Part shown: piece by piece, positions 1 to 12,100 of the stretch | Numbering within the stretch: the stretch's first letter is position 1 | Layout of the letters: the number at the start of each line of letters is the position of its first letter | NCBI GenBank assembly: GCA_964030785.1 | Contig: OZ034968.1 | Span: forward strand, 58,810,299-58,874,298 | Source: Siderastrea siderea | Taxonomy: Eukaryota > Cnidaria > Anthozoa > Scleractinia > Rhizangiidae | Length of the DNA stretch: 64,000 bases | Direction of reading: 5' to 3' | Program-made: the position numbers and the translations under genes | The notes under the pieces: generated by a model | The model's input: the letters and a program-made list of their open reading frames with translations, nothing else | Databases searched by the model: none | Told to the model about the DNA's origin: nothing

Positions 1-1568
1 CTGACATGCCAGTTTAATTGTAATAGCAAAGTCATTTGCAACATAAAATATGTGACAAAATTTTCTCATCTACATGAGCAAATACAGTTTGCAATAGTAT
101 TTGCTAGTATGTATTGGGCTTTGGGTTCTACAACTTCACAGGTAGGCATCTCAATTAGTCAATATACAAAATTACTGAAATCAATTCAACTACATGACTT
201 GTATAAGCCCTTCGGTGGTTTGTGCACGACTTAACATCAACAGATTTGCCAGTGACATGTCTTAAAAATGACCATCAAGGTAAGCACTACACATGCAGTG
301 ATGATGAATTAGTACCAAGGAGCATTCTGATGTCTTAGTAAACAAATCACATTTCTCGTGTCAAAAATAACACAGCTAGGCTGTTGCGTGTCTCGACAAG
401 TAACAGAAGTGTCCACTTTTATCCTGCATTTAAAGTTATATTTAGCCTTCCTGTCAGTCTTAATCCTCATGACTTACAACAACATGACCAGTTTCTGACT
501 CTGAAAGTCAGCAGAAATCACGCTCAAAATTCTTTAAATTCAGCAACAAGGAATAATTACAAATTAGCGATGTTTTCTTGAGCACTGTACATCCTACCTC
601 CGCTGCTTGGGTTTGTAAAAGCGCTTCAAAACTGTGTCTTGTCAACCAACTTGAAAAATTTCCCAGAAAAGTTAGTTTCTGGCTGCAAAAAGTCTTGTGA
701 AGGCCTTAGAAATCACTCTCACACTGTTCTCTTCAAATTCAGCAACAGGTATAGCAGTCCGAGTTCATACGAATAATTGATCTTTTCTCTACCGTTAATA
801 CATCCTAGGTGCACCGCTTGTGTTTATAAGTGAACTTCAAACTCTGCCTTGTCGGCAAACTCGAAAACTTTTCTTAAAAACTTGAAGGAAATAAACAAAA
901 TATCTCAACTAGAATCCATGTGCCCCTGCACTCGTGTGTTTATATGCTAAATTGACCGTTTGGGGCCTGGGCATCCTGAACGTTAGGCCAAAGTCCCTAC
1001 CAGTTTCTGGCCGAGTGTACGGCCCCTGCAAAAATCTTCAGGGGGACTAAATTAGCGTCGACTACCGACCAACCCATTACACAGAAATCTCAAATTTTTC
1101 TGCTTGTACTGTAAGACAGGACACCCAACACAAGATTAGGAATGGGTTCTCCTTCGTCGAACGCAATCATGTCATCCAATGCTCCAAACAATGCCCTCTT
1201 AGCATACAGTTAAACCTCTCATATCTGACAAACCCAGATGTAAAGTCTACATGAAAGTGGTCGCTTATGGAAGGTGCTAGCTTACCATGGGGGGTCTAAA
1301 AAGTCCAGTGGCACAGAATTTTATCTAAATAAAGTCCTTTTGCATGTGGTTTAAGTTTCTGAGTAAAATTTAATTAAACTAACTAAATTAAGGTCAATAA
1401 ACAGAATACTCACCTCAGAGTTCTCAATTTTATGTCAAAGAATTGCATCAGAAATGCTGTAAGACCACCAGAAAGTTTTTAACACCCCCAAAAGGCCAAA
1501 ATTGCTGATTTCAAACCTAAAAAGGCTTTTGTACCTCCTCATCCGTTACCCATTCATTTAATGAACAG
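1..1568. other. No gene seen
   Basis: AT-rich sequence with only short frames. I looked for an N-terminal DD3-3 exon (secretion signal, HNPRGSN-type block) and did not find one. A GTGGTCGCTTATG piece near 1260 resembles the 42.2-kb element. Confidence 0.6.
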
Positions 1569-2225
1569 ATGGAAGGGCAAGAAATCGACAGAGTGTGTGG
1601 CACAAAATCCCCAGGAATCTACATTGACCATAATTTGTCATGGTCCAAACATATCAATGAGATTGCTAAGACTACTTCCTTTGGTACAGGTGCACTTTAA
1701 AAAAGGCTAAGGCCTTTTATAAGTGAAGACATGGCTATTCTACTATATTGAGCTCTCATCGAACCACACTTCGACTATTGCTGCCCAATTTGGGACGGTC
1801 TTACTAAAGAATTAGCCGATAAATTACAAAAACTACAAAATTGCGCCATTAGGGTTATCACGAAGTCTGATAATCACTCCAGTACTACTGCCCTTTGCAC
1901 TAGGATGGGATGACCTTTCTGTCAGAAGGATGAAAATTAAAGCTAAATTAATGTTTAACACTGTAATAAACAAACTCCGGAGTACCTACAAGACTTGTTT
2001 GAACCATTCAGCACAGACTACGGACTAAGAGACAAGGAAAACAAATTTGCTCTGCCCAAGCCCTGTACTGAATTTTTTAAAATGCAGTTTCTGCTTCAGT
2101 GGGGCACAGTTGTGGAATAACCTTCCACACAATGTCATAGCCATCAAACCTTATAAAAAGTTTAATGATAAGATCAAACGCCTTACAGATGTATGTCTGC
2201 CTCGTACTCCCGCACGGCAAACATG
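1569..2225 (+). pseudogene. LINE reverse-transcriptase C-terminal fragment, decayed
   Basis: Translating across frames gives GIYIDHNLSWSKHINEIAK, ALIEPHFDYCCPIWDGL, LADKLQKLQNCAIRVI and AQLWNNLPHNV, the end of a non-LTR (jockey/CR1/L2-like) reverse transcriptase. Stops and frameshifts interrupt it, for example the TAA in phase near 1699 and the TGA near 1911. It lacks the catalytic core and is followed by a (TATG)-rich 3' tail. It is a dead 5'-truncated copy upstream of the first visible DD3-3 exon. Confidence 0.85.
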
Positions 2226-3105
2226 TCAATCAGTTTTTATTTTTAACTCTGTAACTGATGTTTTTACCGTGTTTAAATAAAGTATATGTATGTGGGACTA
2301 TGTATGAATGTATGTATCACCAATATACCCAAGAACTGCACTGGAGAGGAATAACATACACCTTGTTTATTACAAACCAACCACAAGTATCTTTCAGTAA
2401 CATTTATTTTGTGATACATTTATTACAGATGTACGTGGCATTGTTTGTCAAAGAAATTTCACATGTTAATAACTGCTGCCTTAAAGTTTATACTTGTAGA
2501 AGGAGCTTGTGAAATTCAGAAGGCATTTTGTGTAATGTTGTGAGTTCTAATAAGTGAAATTGCAGTTGTCTTGTGCAGGTTTTTGTGCTGGTCTTTCGAT
2601 CAGGAGAATGGTAGGTCGCGGGGTTGAGGCTTGGTCCCTTTATGATGTCATGTTTCTTTTGACAAGAAACTTTTTCATGATTTATCTCTCTTGACTAGTA
2701 ACCGGTTCTATAAATGGGTATCCTTTAAGAAAATCTAACAATTGAAAATACTGCAGTAACCTTGTGATGGTCTAGTAGATGTATCCTATTTGTGGAGAAA
2801 ATGGTAATTCTTGTGGCTTTATGTGGTCTCCTGTGATCCAAATGCGATGCTATACCATTATGGCTGAAGGTGCATCACCCTGCTCCCTTTCAAAAAATAA
2901 AATTATGCAAGTTTCTTCATATTAAGATCACTGACAGGCTGCTAAAAAACCGGCTTCTTCACTTTCTGGCCACCAAAGTGCGGAATGATGCTTTTGTGTA
3001 GTATTTGCTAGCTGAAACCAATACTTTAGAAACGTAGCCATCTATAGTACCACATATATACATCTAGTACACTGTACATGTACGTTGTTTTCTTTTCTTT
3101 TACAG
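2226..3105. other. No gene seen
   Basis: The LINE tail (TATG-rich) is followed by unique AT-rich sequence up to the acceptor of DD3-3 exon a. Probably intronic. Confidence 0.55.
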
Positions 3106-3183
3106 AATAATAACCGTGGTGGATACAATGTTGGAGACAGAACTGACAAACCAGCCACCACTGCAGCTGACCAATATAGCATG
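3106..3183 (+). CDS. DD3-3 exon a (first in window)
   Basis: A pyrimidine-rich stretch ends in ACAG at 3105, and the donor GTATAT follows 3183. The exon encodes 26 residues in phase 0, including NNNRGGYNVGDR, the end of the family's conserved N-terminal block. Earlier exon(s) with the signal peptide are not visible upstream. Confidence 0.88.
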
Positions 3184-6100
3184 GTATATAATTATTATAT
3201 TGGTTGTGCACTAGGGCGGTTTTCAACTGAGTATTGTAAAACCAAAGTAGCCAAAGCAATTAACACAAGTAACATTACTTTCGACACTCATTTGAAAACT
3301 GCTCTAATATAAGATTACAATATAATAATTGTAATTTTGATGAGTCTGATATCTCAAGAACATTTGAGACAATTAGAAACAGCTCTGAAACCATGATTTA
3401 CATTTTAACCCTTTAATTCCCAGTATCAACATGCAGGTTCTCCTCAGTGACTTAATTTTCCTTCTATTTCATATGAAGTTAGTTTGCTAGTTAAGAGAGT
3501 TTGCTTAAACATCATGACCTTTCATCGTCAGTGATCATTTCCTATGTTCTCATGACCGTTGTGTTTAACAAAGTAGTGATACTGTAAGGAGAAATTAGAT
3601 GCTTGCACATGTGACTGTATGTTTTGTTACAAAACTTCTCTCAAGTTGATGTGTATGTCATGCAGTTGTGTCTTGTATAAAAAATCCAAAACAGTGAGAG
3701 TCTGACCAACTATACTTTAATTTATAACTTGTACATGGATGGCGAAATATACATGTAAAAAGGTCTGCAAGAAAGGATGTCCTTATTAACTTAGACGAAA
3801 AATCATTTTCATCACTTAAGGGGCTAAGGGTGGTGCTTATTGGAGGTACAGAATTGTACTGTTCATTTGCAGGGAACTGAATCGAGAAACTGTCGTATCT
3901 TTTTGCAGAATTTTTTCCAAAGCGGAGTCAAGGGTAAATCATTTCTCACGTTTGAGTGGACCAATCAGCACGGGTCTGGCGGAAACGATAACACAAATCC
4001 TCACAAGATGAACAGTAATGTTGTGCTACAATTCACCTGCCAGTGGGCCCCTGGGAAGGTTACTGTTGATACTCTTCGCAATGGTATAAATACAAATACT
4101 CCCAAGTTCACAGCTACTAATAAAAAGGATGAGACAATCCAACAGTATAAGGCCCGCAAAGCTGGAAACATGGATATCAACAGGGGCCTGCATGAGTCCT
4201 GGGAGTGGTATGATAAATGCAAGAGAAGGGAACGAAATCAGGGTAAGGATCTGCGATGCTTTAAAGGTGTAATTTTGACGAGGGAACTAAACTTAGTCTG
4301 TGCAATTATAATGTTGGAGAGACAAGTCTGTTTGTGTGAACAACCCATAAAAAATATAGTTGCTACATGTACGACTGAAATTTGATCCCTTCAGCTTGTC
4401 CCTTGAATTCAAACCTCACGGAGTCTATGCAACTAGACACCGCGTCTTTTTTTCTGTCCTTTGAAATTGTGCTTCAAAAATGCGCTTTGCGTGTACTAGT
4501 TGTTCATGTGATTACTCCTTCCAACCATGAAAAAAATCAACAAATCAAAACCTAATCAGACTGTTGCCATGACACATCCCCTCATGTGAACACACTATGA
4601 AATCAAAACCCATTAAAATCTTGTGAATTTTTTAATGGCAATTTCACAAGGTTTTCAGTAGTATTTCACAGGTTTTTCATGGCAAAAATTAAGGGTATTT
4701 CCATGGGTTTTATCCCATGAAAAAACCATTAAAAAGGCCATGAAAATCCTCTTAAAACTTCACCGTTCATGGCCCATGAAAAGTCAAAAGTTTGTATCAA
4801 GTCATTAAAAACGCATGAAAATGCCATTAAATTTTAATGGGCCATTAATTGTACTTTAATGGGATTTTCATGGTCTTGGATACAAGCCATGAAACTAACC
4901 ACTGGAATTTCATGGCACAGGAATTCATGGAGTTTTAATGGTCTAACAATTTCATGGCCCATGAAAACCCTGTACTGCATGTGAACGGGGAATTTTTAAT
5001 GGTCCATGAAAATTTTCTTTGTTATTTCATGGCCTTTCACAGCATTTTCATGGTCCATGAAATGTGAGTCCCTGTTATTTTCATGGGTTAAACAATGACC
5101 ACTGTGTACCATGAAAATTCCATGAAATTTGGTTCCCTTTTATTTCCATGGTGTAAATGATAACTGCACTGTGCCATGAAAATTCTTTTAAGAGTCCATT
5201 AAACAAGATAATAAACTCACCAAAATCCTGTGAACTTTCATTGCCCACCTGCCCAGGCACAGAAGATGGAATGTGCTGTTTACATGTATATCATTGTACA
5301 AACAACTGAAACATCAATCTGCTCCTCATGATCATAATAATAAATGTTTTTATTGAACCCACCTTGGTGTCATATTTTCTTACAAATTTTATATTGTGAA
5401 GATGTATGCTCTGCATTAGAAAATATATTATAAAAAACGTCCGATTCTCTATTTCAGTCTTGTAACTTTGCTATCATACAATTCTTACTCAAAATCATGT
5501 AATGTTGGACTTAAGTTGTAATATCATTAGATCTACAGCGATTTGTTTAATGATTACGTATGTATTTTGATTTCTAAACAGTGACATTTCATTCCTAGTT
5601 ACTTGCCATCCCGAACCAGTTGAAGATAAGCAATGCAGAAAATCATTTAATATTCTGGTTTATAATGCAGTGTTGCGTGTCAAACACTGAAAGGTTTTCA
5701 TTCAGTTACATATTTACTATAACATAACAGCTAGAACCTAACAATAATTGTATTAAATGGATTCCTTAAAATGGAAGAATGTCCAATAATTAAAATATAA
5801 TTAAAAAGATAGAGTCTTAACTTATTTTCCGAACAAGGTTATTTTTCCTTGTCCAAAAAATCAAACCTGCAAAACTTGCAGCATTGGGTACATTATGATG
5901 TTTACATTTTGTAAGGCTTATATTGAATGAATTGAATGAAGGAATAATCATTTTGCTGATCAAACAAGATTTTGTCCCTGCAAATCATTTGATGTTTTCG
6001 ACAACGATTGCTTTATAAGAATCGATCATTTAAAAGTCTTACATCTACAAAATTAGCTGTGTTCTGTACTTAGTAGTAAATTTTAAACAACTTAGCTTAT

Positions 6101-9100
6101 TAAAAGCCTTCATTATTGACTTGTTATTCCTCTGAAGCTGTTCAAGTCCCAGTCTCTCACAAGAACATGAAGCTGAATGCAGTCAATATACCTACAACAA
6201 AACATTGAGTGGTCATTGATAGCAATTCTTTTTGAGTCTGTAAACCCAATTCATTTTATAATTTAGTATACCCATTCGAAGGTTATAACCCGAACTCAAA
6301 TCCTGTTATTCCTGAATTAAGTTACTTTACACAGTTCAAAGAGCCTGAGTCAACTACTGACTCTTCAAGCACATGGTCGATCCTCACTTGAAAAATCATC
6401 AAATTTGAAGCCATTCTTTAAACAATGTCATTTGCCTTTAACTTACTTCCTTCTAAAGAAGCATATTAAGCATAGTTGATCCAATTCTGTTTCTCTGATG
6501 CATCATTTTGGCTGAAAAGATGAGGGATACACAGCTAGCTGGCTGAACATTCTGACAGGGCGCCCAAAACCGAAATCAACGGTCACTCTCTGAGCCCGCA
6601 GTAGTCCGGCTGCTGACCAAAATAGCTCATTTGTTCCCAGGCTCCTTAGATGCGTGTCCAACATGGCGGCTCTAGGAAATCTCATGCTGCAAACAAGCTC
6701 CGCTTTTCTTTCCGATTTTAAAAGCTAGCATGATGCCAGACAATGATCAAAAATCATTTGCTGATTTTTCTGGTGACTTAAAACAGTTTGCTCCTCGCAA
6801 AAGTTCGAAGTCCGGCTTGTCATTCTGAAAAATGTATTATGAAGCGAGCTGATCGAAGTTACTTCACAGGACACCCAAGCATAATATTTGAATATTATTA
6901 AAAATGGCGTTTCAAAATATAAGACTTTGTATGGGATTTCGAAGCGAACATTTTGAGCAATACATAACCGCAAACTAACTGAATAAAGTTCATGAAACAT
7001 TACATGGTGTTGTTTGCTATCCTTACAACGCATTTTGAGCAATTTTAGGTCTATTTACCTTACTGTGTATTAGTACATGTATAATACATTGACAAGGAAG
7101 GAGACATTTGGCCCGATTTAGCCACTCTCACCGCTCGACAGGTTTCGGAATTCGCTCGAATTTACCCACAAATATAGTTCAGGCTCCCATTCTGACTCAG
7201 CGACTTGTCAAAAGGAAGACACACAAGTGATTTTCTCAAAACCAATTGCACATACCTCGTGTCCCAAAAGAATTATCCACTGCACAAAATCATAATAGCA
7301 TCTCAAAATAGGCCGCCATGGATGCGTGAGGATCCCGATAGCCCCGTTTGACCGCAGTCGGCACTGGACACCAGTCAAATCATGCCCTTATCGGGAGGGC
7401 CACGTTCGTTTTGGTCGTGTTACAATTGTAGTAACTATGACCCGGTACGGACACAAAATTGTCGCTCCAGCGTAGTCTGGTTCGCGCGAGAATGGTGGAA
7501 TCGCTGCGCGGGACTCCGTGACCTTATGGAGAGAATTAAGTTATCGAAAGAAATTAAAACGATCTTGGCCGTTAGAAACTGAAAACGAGTCAAGAAAAAG
7601 AGAAAGTGAACCGTGTTTCTCCTTCCTCCTATATTTCTATTCATGCGTGGTAAATTGAACATATTTGCGTTGATGTACAAAACGTTTGTAATACAGGTCA
7701 GTCTACTGCGTTAATTTTAAATACGTACTCTGCGTGAATTGAATGTGTTCAATTTTTTGGAATCGTCGATAGGTTTTATATACCACTTAGGTATATTTTT
7801 TCGAACCGAAGTCGGCAAATTCATTTAAATTCATATCCTCACGGGCGTGAAAATGTTTTATTTTAAAATTGTTATAACTGTATATACAATATCTATTTCT
7901 ATATTTGCATGAAGCCGGTCAGGTAACCTACTTATTAAAAAAACAAGAAAATGTACACCCTGAAAATGGATATAAATTCAGAAATGGGAATGACTTATTT
8001 TTGCTATCCGCTTGCAACAGGCAGCGATTTTCTCACGCGAACCAGACTACGTTGGAGCGACAATTTTGTGTCCGTACCGGGTCATAGTTACTACAATTGT
8101 AACACGACCAAAACGAGCGTGGCCCTCCCGATAAGGGCATGATTTGACTGGTGTCCAGTGCCGACCGCGGTCAAACGGGGCTATCGGGATCCTCACGCAT
8201 CCATGGCGGCCTATTTTGAGACGCTATTATGATTTTGTGCAGTGGATAATTCTTTTGGGACACGAGGTATGTGCAATTGGTTTTGAGAAAATCACTTGTA
8301 TGTCTTCCTTTTGACAAGTCGCTGAGTCAGAATGGGAGCCTGAACTATATTTGTGGGTAAATTCAAGCGAATTCCGAAACGTGTCGAGCGGTGATAGTGG
8401 CTAAATCGGGCCAAATGACTCCTCCCTTGTCAATGTATTATACATGTACTAATACACAGTAAGGTAAATAGACCTAAAATTGCTCAAAATGCGTTGTAAG
8501 GATAGCAAACAACACCATGTAATGTTTCATGAACTTTATTCAGTTAGTTTGCGGTTATGTATTGCTCAAAATGTTCGCTTCGAAATCCCATACAAAGTCT
8601 TATATTTTGAAACGCCATTTTTAATGATATTCAAATATTATGCTTGGGCTTCCTATGGTTACTTCACACAAGTGACCCATACACGTGTTGTCACGGATTA
8701 CAACCTTCAGATAATCAAGGTAAACTGCTTTCTTTGAGTACAGGAGTTTTAGTATACAAAACGTAGTCCTCCATTTTCAATATTTCTAGCAGAAAACGAA
8801 ATGACTCTAAATTAATAGACTCTTTATCTTTTAAAGCTTCTCTTTAATTATAACTCAATCTGAAAGCAGTCTTTTATAACATATATATTAACAGTTAACA
8901 GCAGTTAATTGTGCTCGATGCGCGTCAAGGCAATGTTAAAGAACACTTTTAATGAAGGAATTTTAAGCCTATGAAAAATTCAGAACTGTTGAATCATTTT
9001 TTAGGTCCTTAACTTTTAAGGTGGAGTGACCTTGTGTATGAGTAATTTACACATGGCTGCAAGAGAAGGCTTCCACTGAGGAAACAAAACAACACAGTTC

Positions 9101-12100
9101 TGAAGTCCAACACGGTAACCACTACAATACTGCGCCTTCTCTCCTTAAGCACAGTGATAACTGACTGAAATTCCAGTGTGGTTGAGCCTGGCTTAAAGCT
9201 TGGATTAAAAGACAAATTGTTATACACACATATGGTTATACACAAATGGAATATACACATATTCACACGTGTATATATTTTGTGTGTTACTTGACTTCTT
9301 TCGTTTCATTAATGTAAAACACTACCCGCCCAGACTAGCCATCGCTATTCGCGGGATAGTGTTACCCTTTTATTGTAATTATGACAAAATTATGACCAAT
9401 AAACTTTGTGAACTTCACCAATTCAAGCAATTCTACAAAGGCATTTAAAACTCCACAGTAATATTTTAACGAGGAATGAACTTCAAATAGTGATGGACTT
9501 CATACTGAAATAGTATATGTTATCACAAGAATCAGAGCTGGTGCAATGTTGTGCTTGACTAATGATTTGTTATTAAATGGACTTGAAAAGCAAGGAAAAC
9601 AGAAAAACAAAAAATGTGTAAGTCAAAATTCCCCTTTGATTTGTTTCTGCTGTATAAACCAGTTGTGTGCTTACTTTCTGTGTGGATCCTTCTGAAATTA
9701 AAATTGTTGTTTCATGTTTTGTAGGTTAATGTACCTTACCCTAATTTTCATGACCTGTAATTCATGGATAATTCATGGGCGCAATGAAAATTTCATGCCC
9801 CATGAAATCAACTTTGGTGTGGTCCAAGATTTTCATGGCCATAAAAGATGTTTTCATGGGTCATCAATTAAATCACGTAATATTTCATGGAATTTTCATG
9901 GGCATGAAAGATTTTTCATGGGTCATGACTTAAGTCAGATAATATTTAATGGAATTTTCATGGGCTTGACAAAGGCCATGAAATGGGGAATCTCCATTTT
10001 CATGACCATGAAAAATGGGTTCATGGGTTTTTAACAAGCTTTTAATGGCATTTTCATTAAACTGCAATTGGTAGTGACACCACAGGAGACTTGTCCCTGC
10101 TACTAATCCCTTTGTGTATGTCATGTGTGTGTCTTGTTGTAAGTAGTAGCTGGTAAGACCTTCCAACTACTGGAGAACCCTCTAGTGTGCTGGCCTTAAA
10201 TACCCATGCATTACATCATCCCTAGCTTAAGGGCACGGTAGGTTGTTACAGTAACTACATTTTGAGTCACTTTTGTATTGAGTTACATGTATATACATTG
10301 TACACACTCACATCTGATATTCCAATGCTATGTTGCAGGATTGCCTTGTGAGAAATTCTACAAAGGATCTTAATAGGATCCTAATCAGATCTTGTGGGAT
10401 CCTAACCCAGGATCCTGTAAGATCCTACTTAAGATGCTGTAGGATCCCATTATGCTGTAGGATCCAACAGGATCCTAAACAGGATCTTGAGCAATATGCT
10501 GTAAAATCACAAGATTCTTAAAGATTTTATAGGATCCTGAGTAGGATTCTATAAAACATGATGAGGATTGTTGCCAATTGAGATTCTGGGTAGGGTCCTG
10601 TGTGAACTTACACAATCCTAGAAAATCCTGTAGGATCCTGTGTAGAAATTCTCCCAGGGTGATGGCACATACAAAATATGTAGTACAGCTCAGTGATTAC
10701 AAGTAGAGCAACGGAGTAAATTTTAATTAATAAGAAGGAAGGTTTATAATGATTAGAAAATGTAAATTTTAAGTTGTCTGCAAATTTTCATTTGCAAGCA
10801 CTTATTGCTGTCTTTTATAATATCAAATATGATAGGAATAATAACAATAATAATAATAATAATAATAATAAAATTATCATAATTATATTCATGATAATGA
10901 TAATAATAATAATTAGGACGATAGTAATTAAGGTCATTATTGAGCAGTTCTAGGCAACAAACATGTCTTGACTAGTAATGCTGCATGAACGGTTACTACA
11001 GTATGATAAAAAGATAAATTGCTAGTGAAAAATAATTAACTAACTACAGTTAACTAAGTTATTTAAGTTTTAAGAATGAAAATTTAAAAACAAAATACGT
11101 CATCCATCTATTGACAAAAGTTTGCTTAAACTGTTCAGTCCTGACATACTGTAGTGGAGGATACACGGCATATAAAGTGATTATGGCACCTGTTATGCAA
11201 TTTCAAAGGAAAAGGTCATTCAGAGCAGTGAAATACCTTATTGGTACTTAATTTCGCGGGTCTTTAATTTCACGGTTTTCGCGATTGTAAAAAAATCACA
11301 AAATTAAAGACCCACGAATAAAAATACTCGCCCTTTTTAACTACTTTTTTTGCCCTTTTTTCATATTTGCCTACTGAAATCACGAAAATAAAACCCTGCG
11401 AAATACTGTCTCACCAAAATCATGAAATTAAGTACCCGTGAAGTTATAAGTACCAATAAGGTACAAGCAGTGTTGTTCCTGCAGGTTTGTTTACTGCTGA
11501 TCAAAAGCTAGCTGGAAAAGAGAGCATCTATACACGTCAGAATCCGACAGGCACGGGGAGAGGATATGAATGTCCAGAGGAGAGGGATTACTACCCTTAC
11601 TGGCATCCGACGGACTGGAAGGACATTGCAGTGTTGACTAGTGATGTGTCTCGGTGTGAATATTACAAGAAGCACAGCTTTAATGTCGAGCCCAAAGGTA
11701 CAGTGTCAGTCAAGTTTCAATGCTTGTTGTTCATCTGTTGAACAATTTGTACAATGTACAATCTTTAGGTGGTCTGTAATTAGACTGTATTTGGCATTAG
11801 TTACCTGGCTTATAGAGTGGTTGTCAATTGATCGTGAGCATCAAAAGTACTGCTTTGGTTTTGCTTTACACCATGTGATTGGTTAAAGAACTTGAACCAT
11901 TTTCTCAACCAATTAAAAAAAATAATATTATTATAATTATTATACCTAGAGTGTAAATCCATTCGAATTGGTCATGTCCTGCTCACAGACGTTTTTCTGT
12001 ACCAGATACCATTCACATGTATTTGCTTCAGGTGAACTGATTGGCTGTTTAAGCATCATGGTGGCTCCCCACAATTAATACAAGCCAGGGAGCAAATTTA

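Noticed and set aside
6725..8737. Paired MLKMRCKDSKQ frames as two genes of one family
   Set aside because: The shared reading is explained by the inverted-repeat arms. There is no domain and no continuation beyond the arms.
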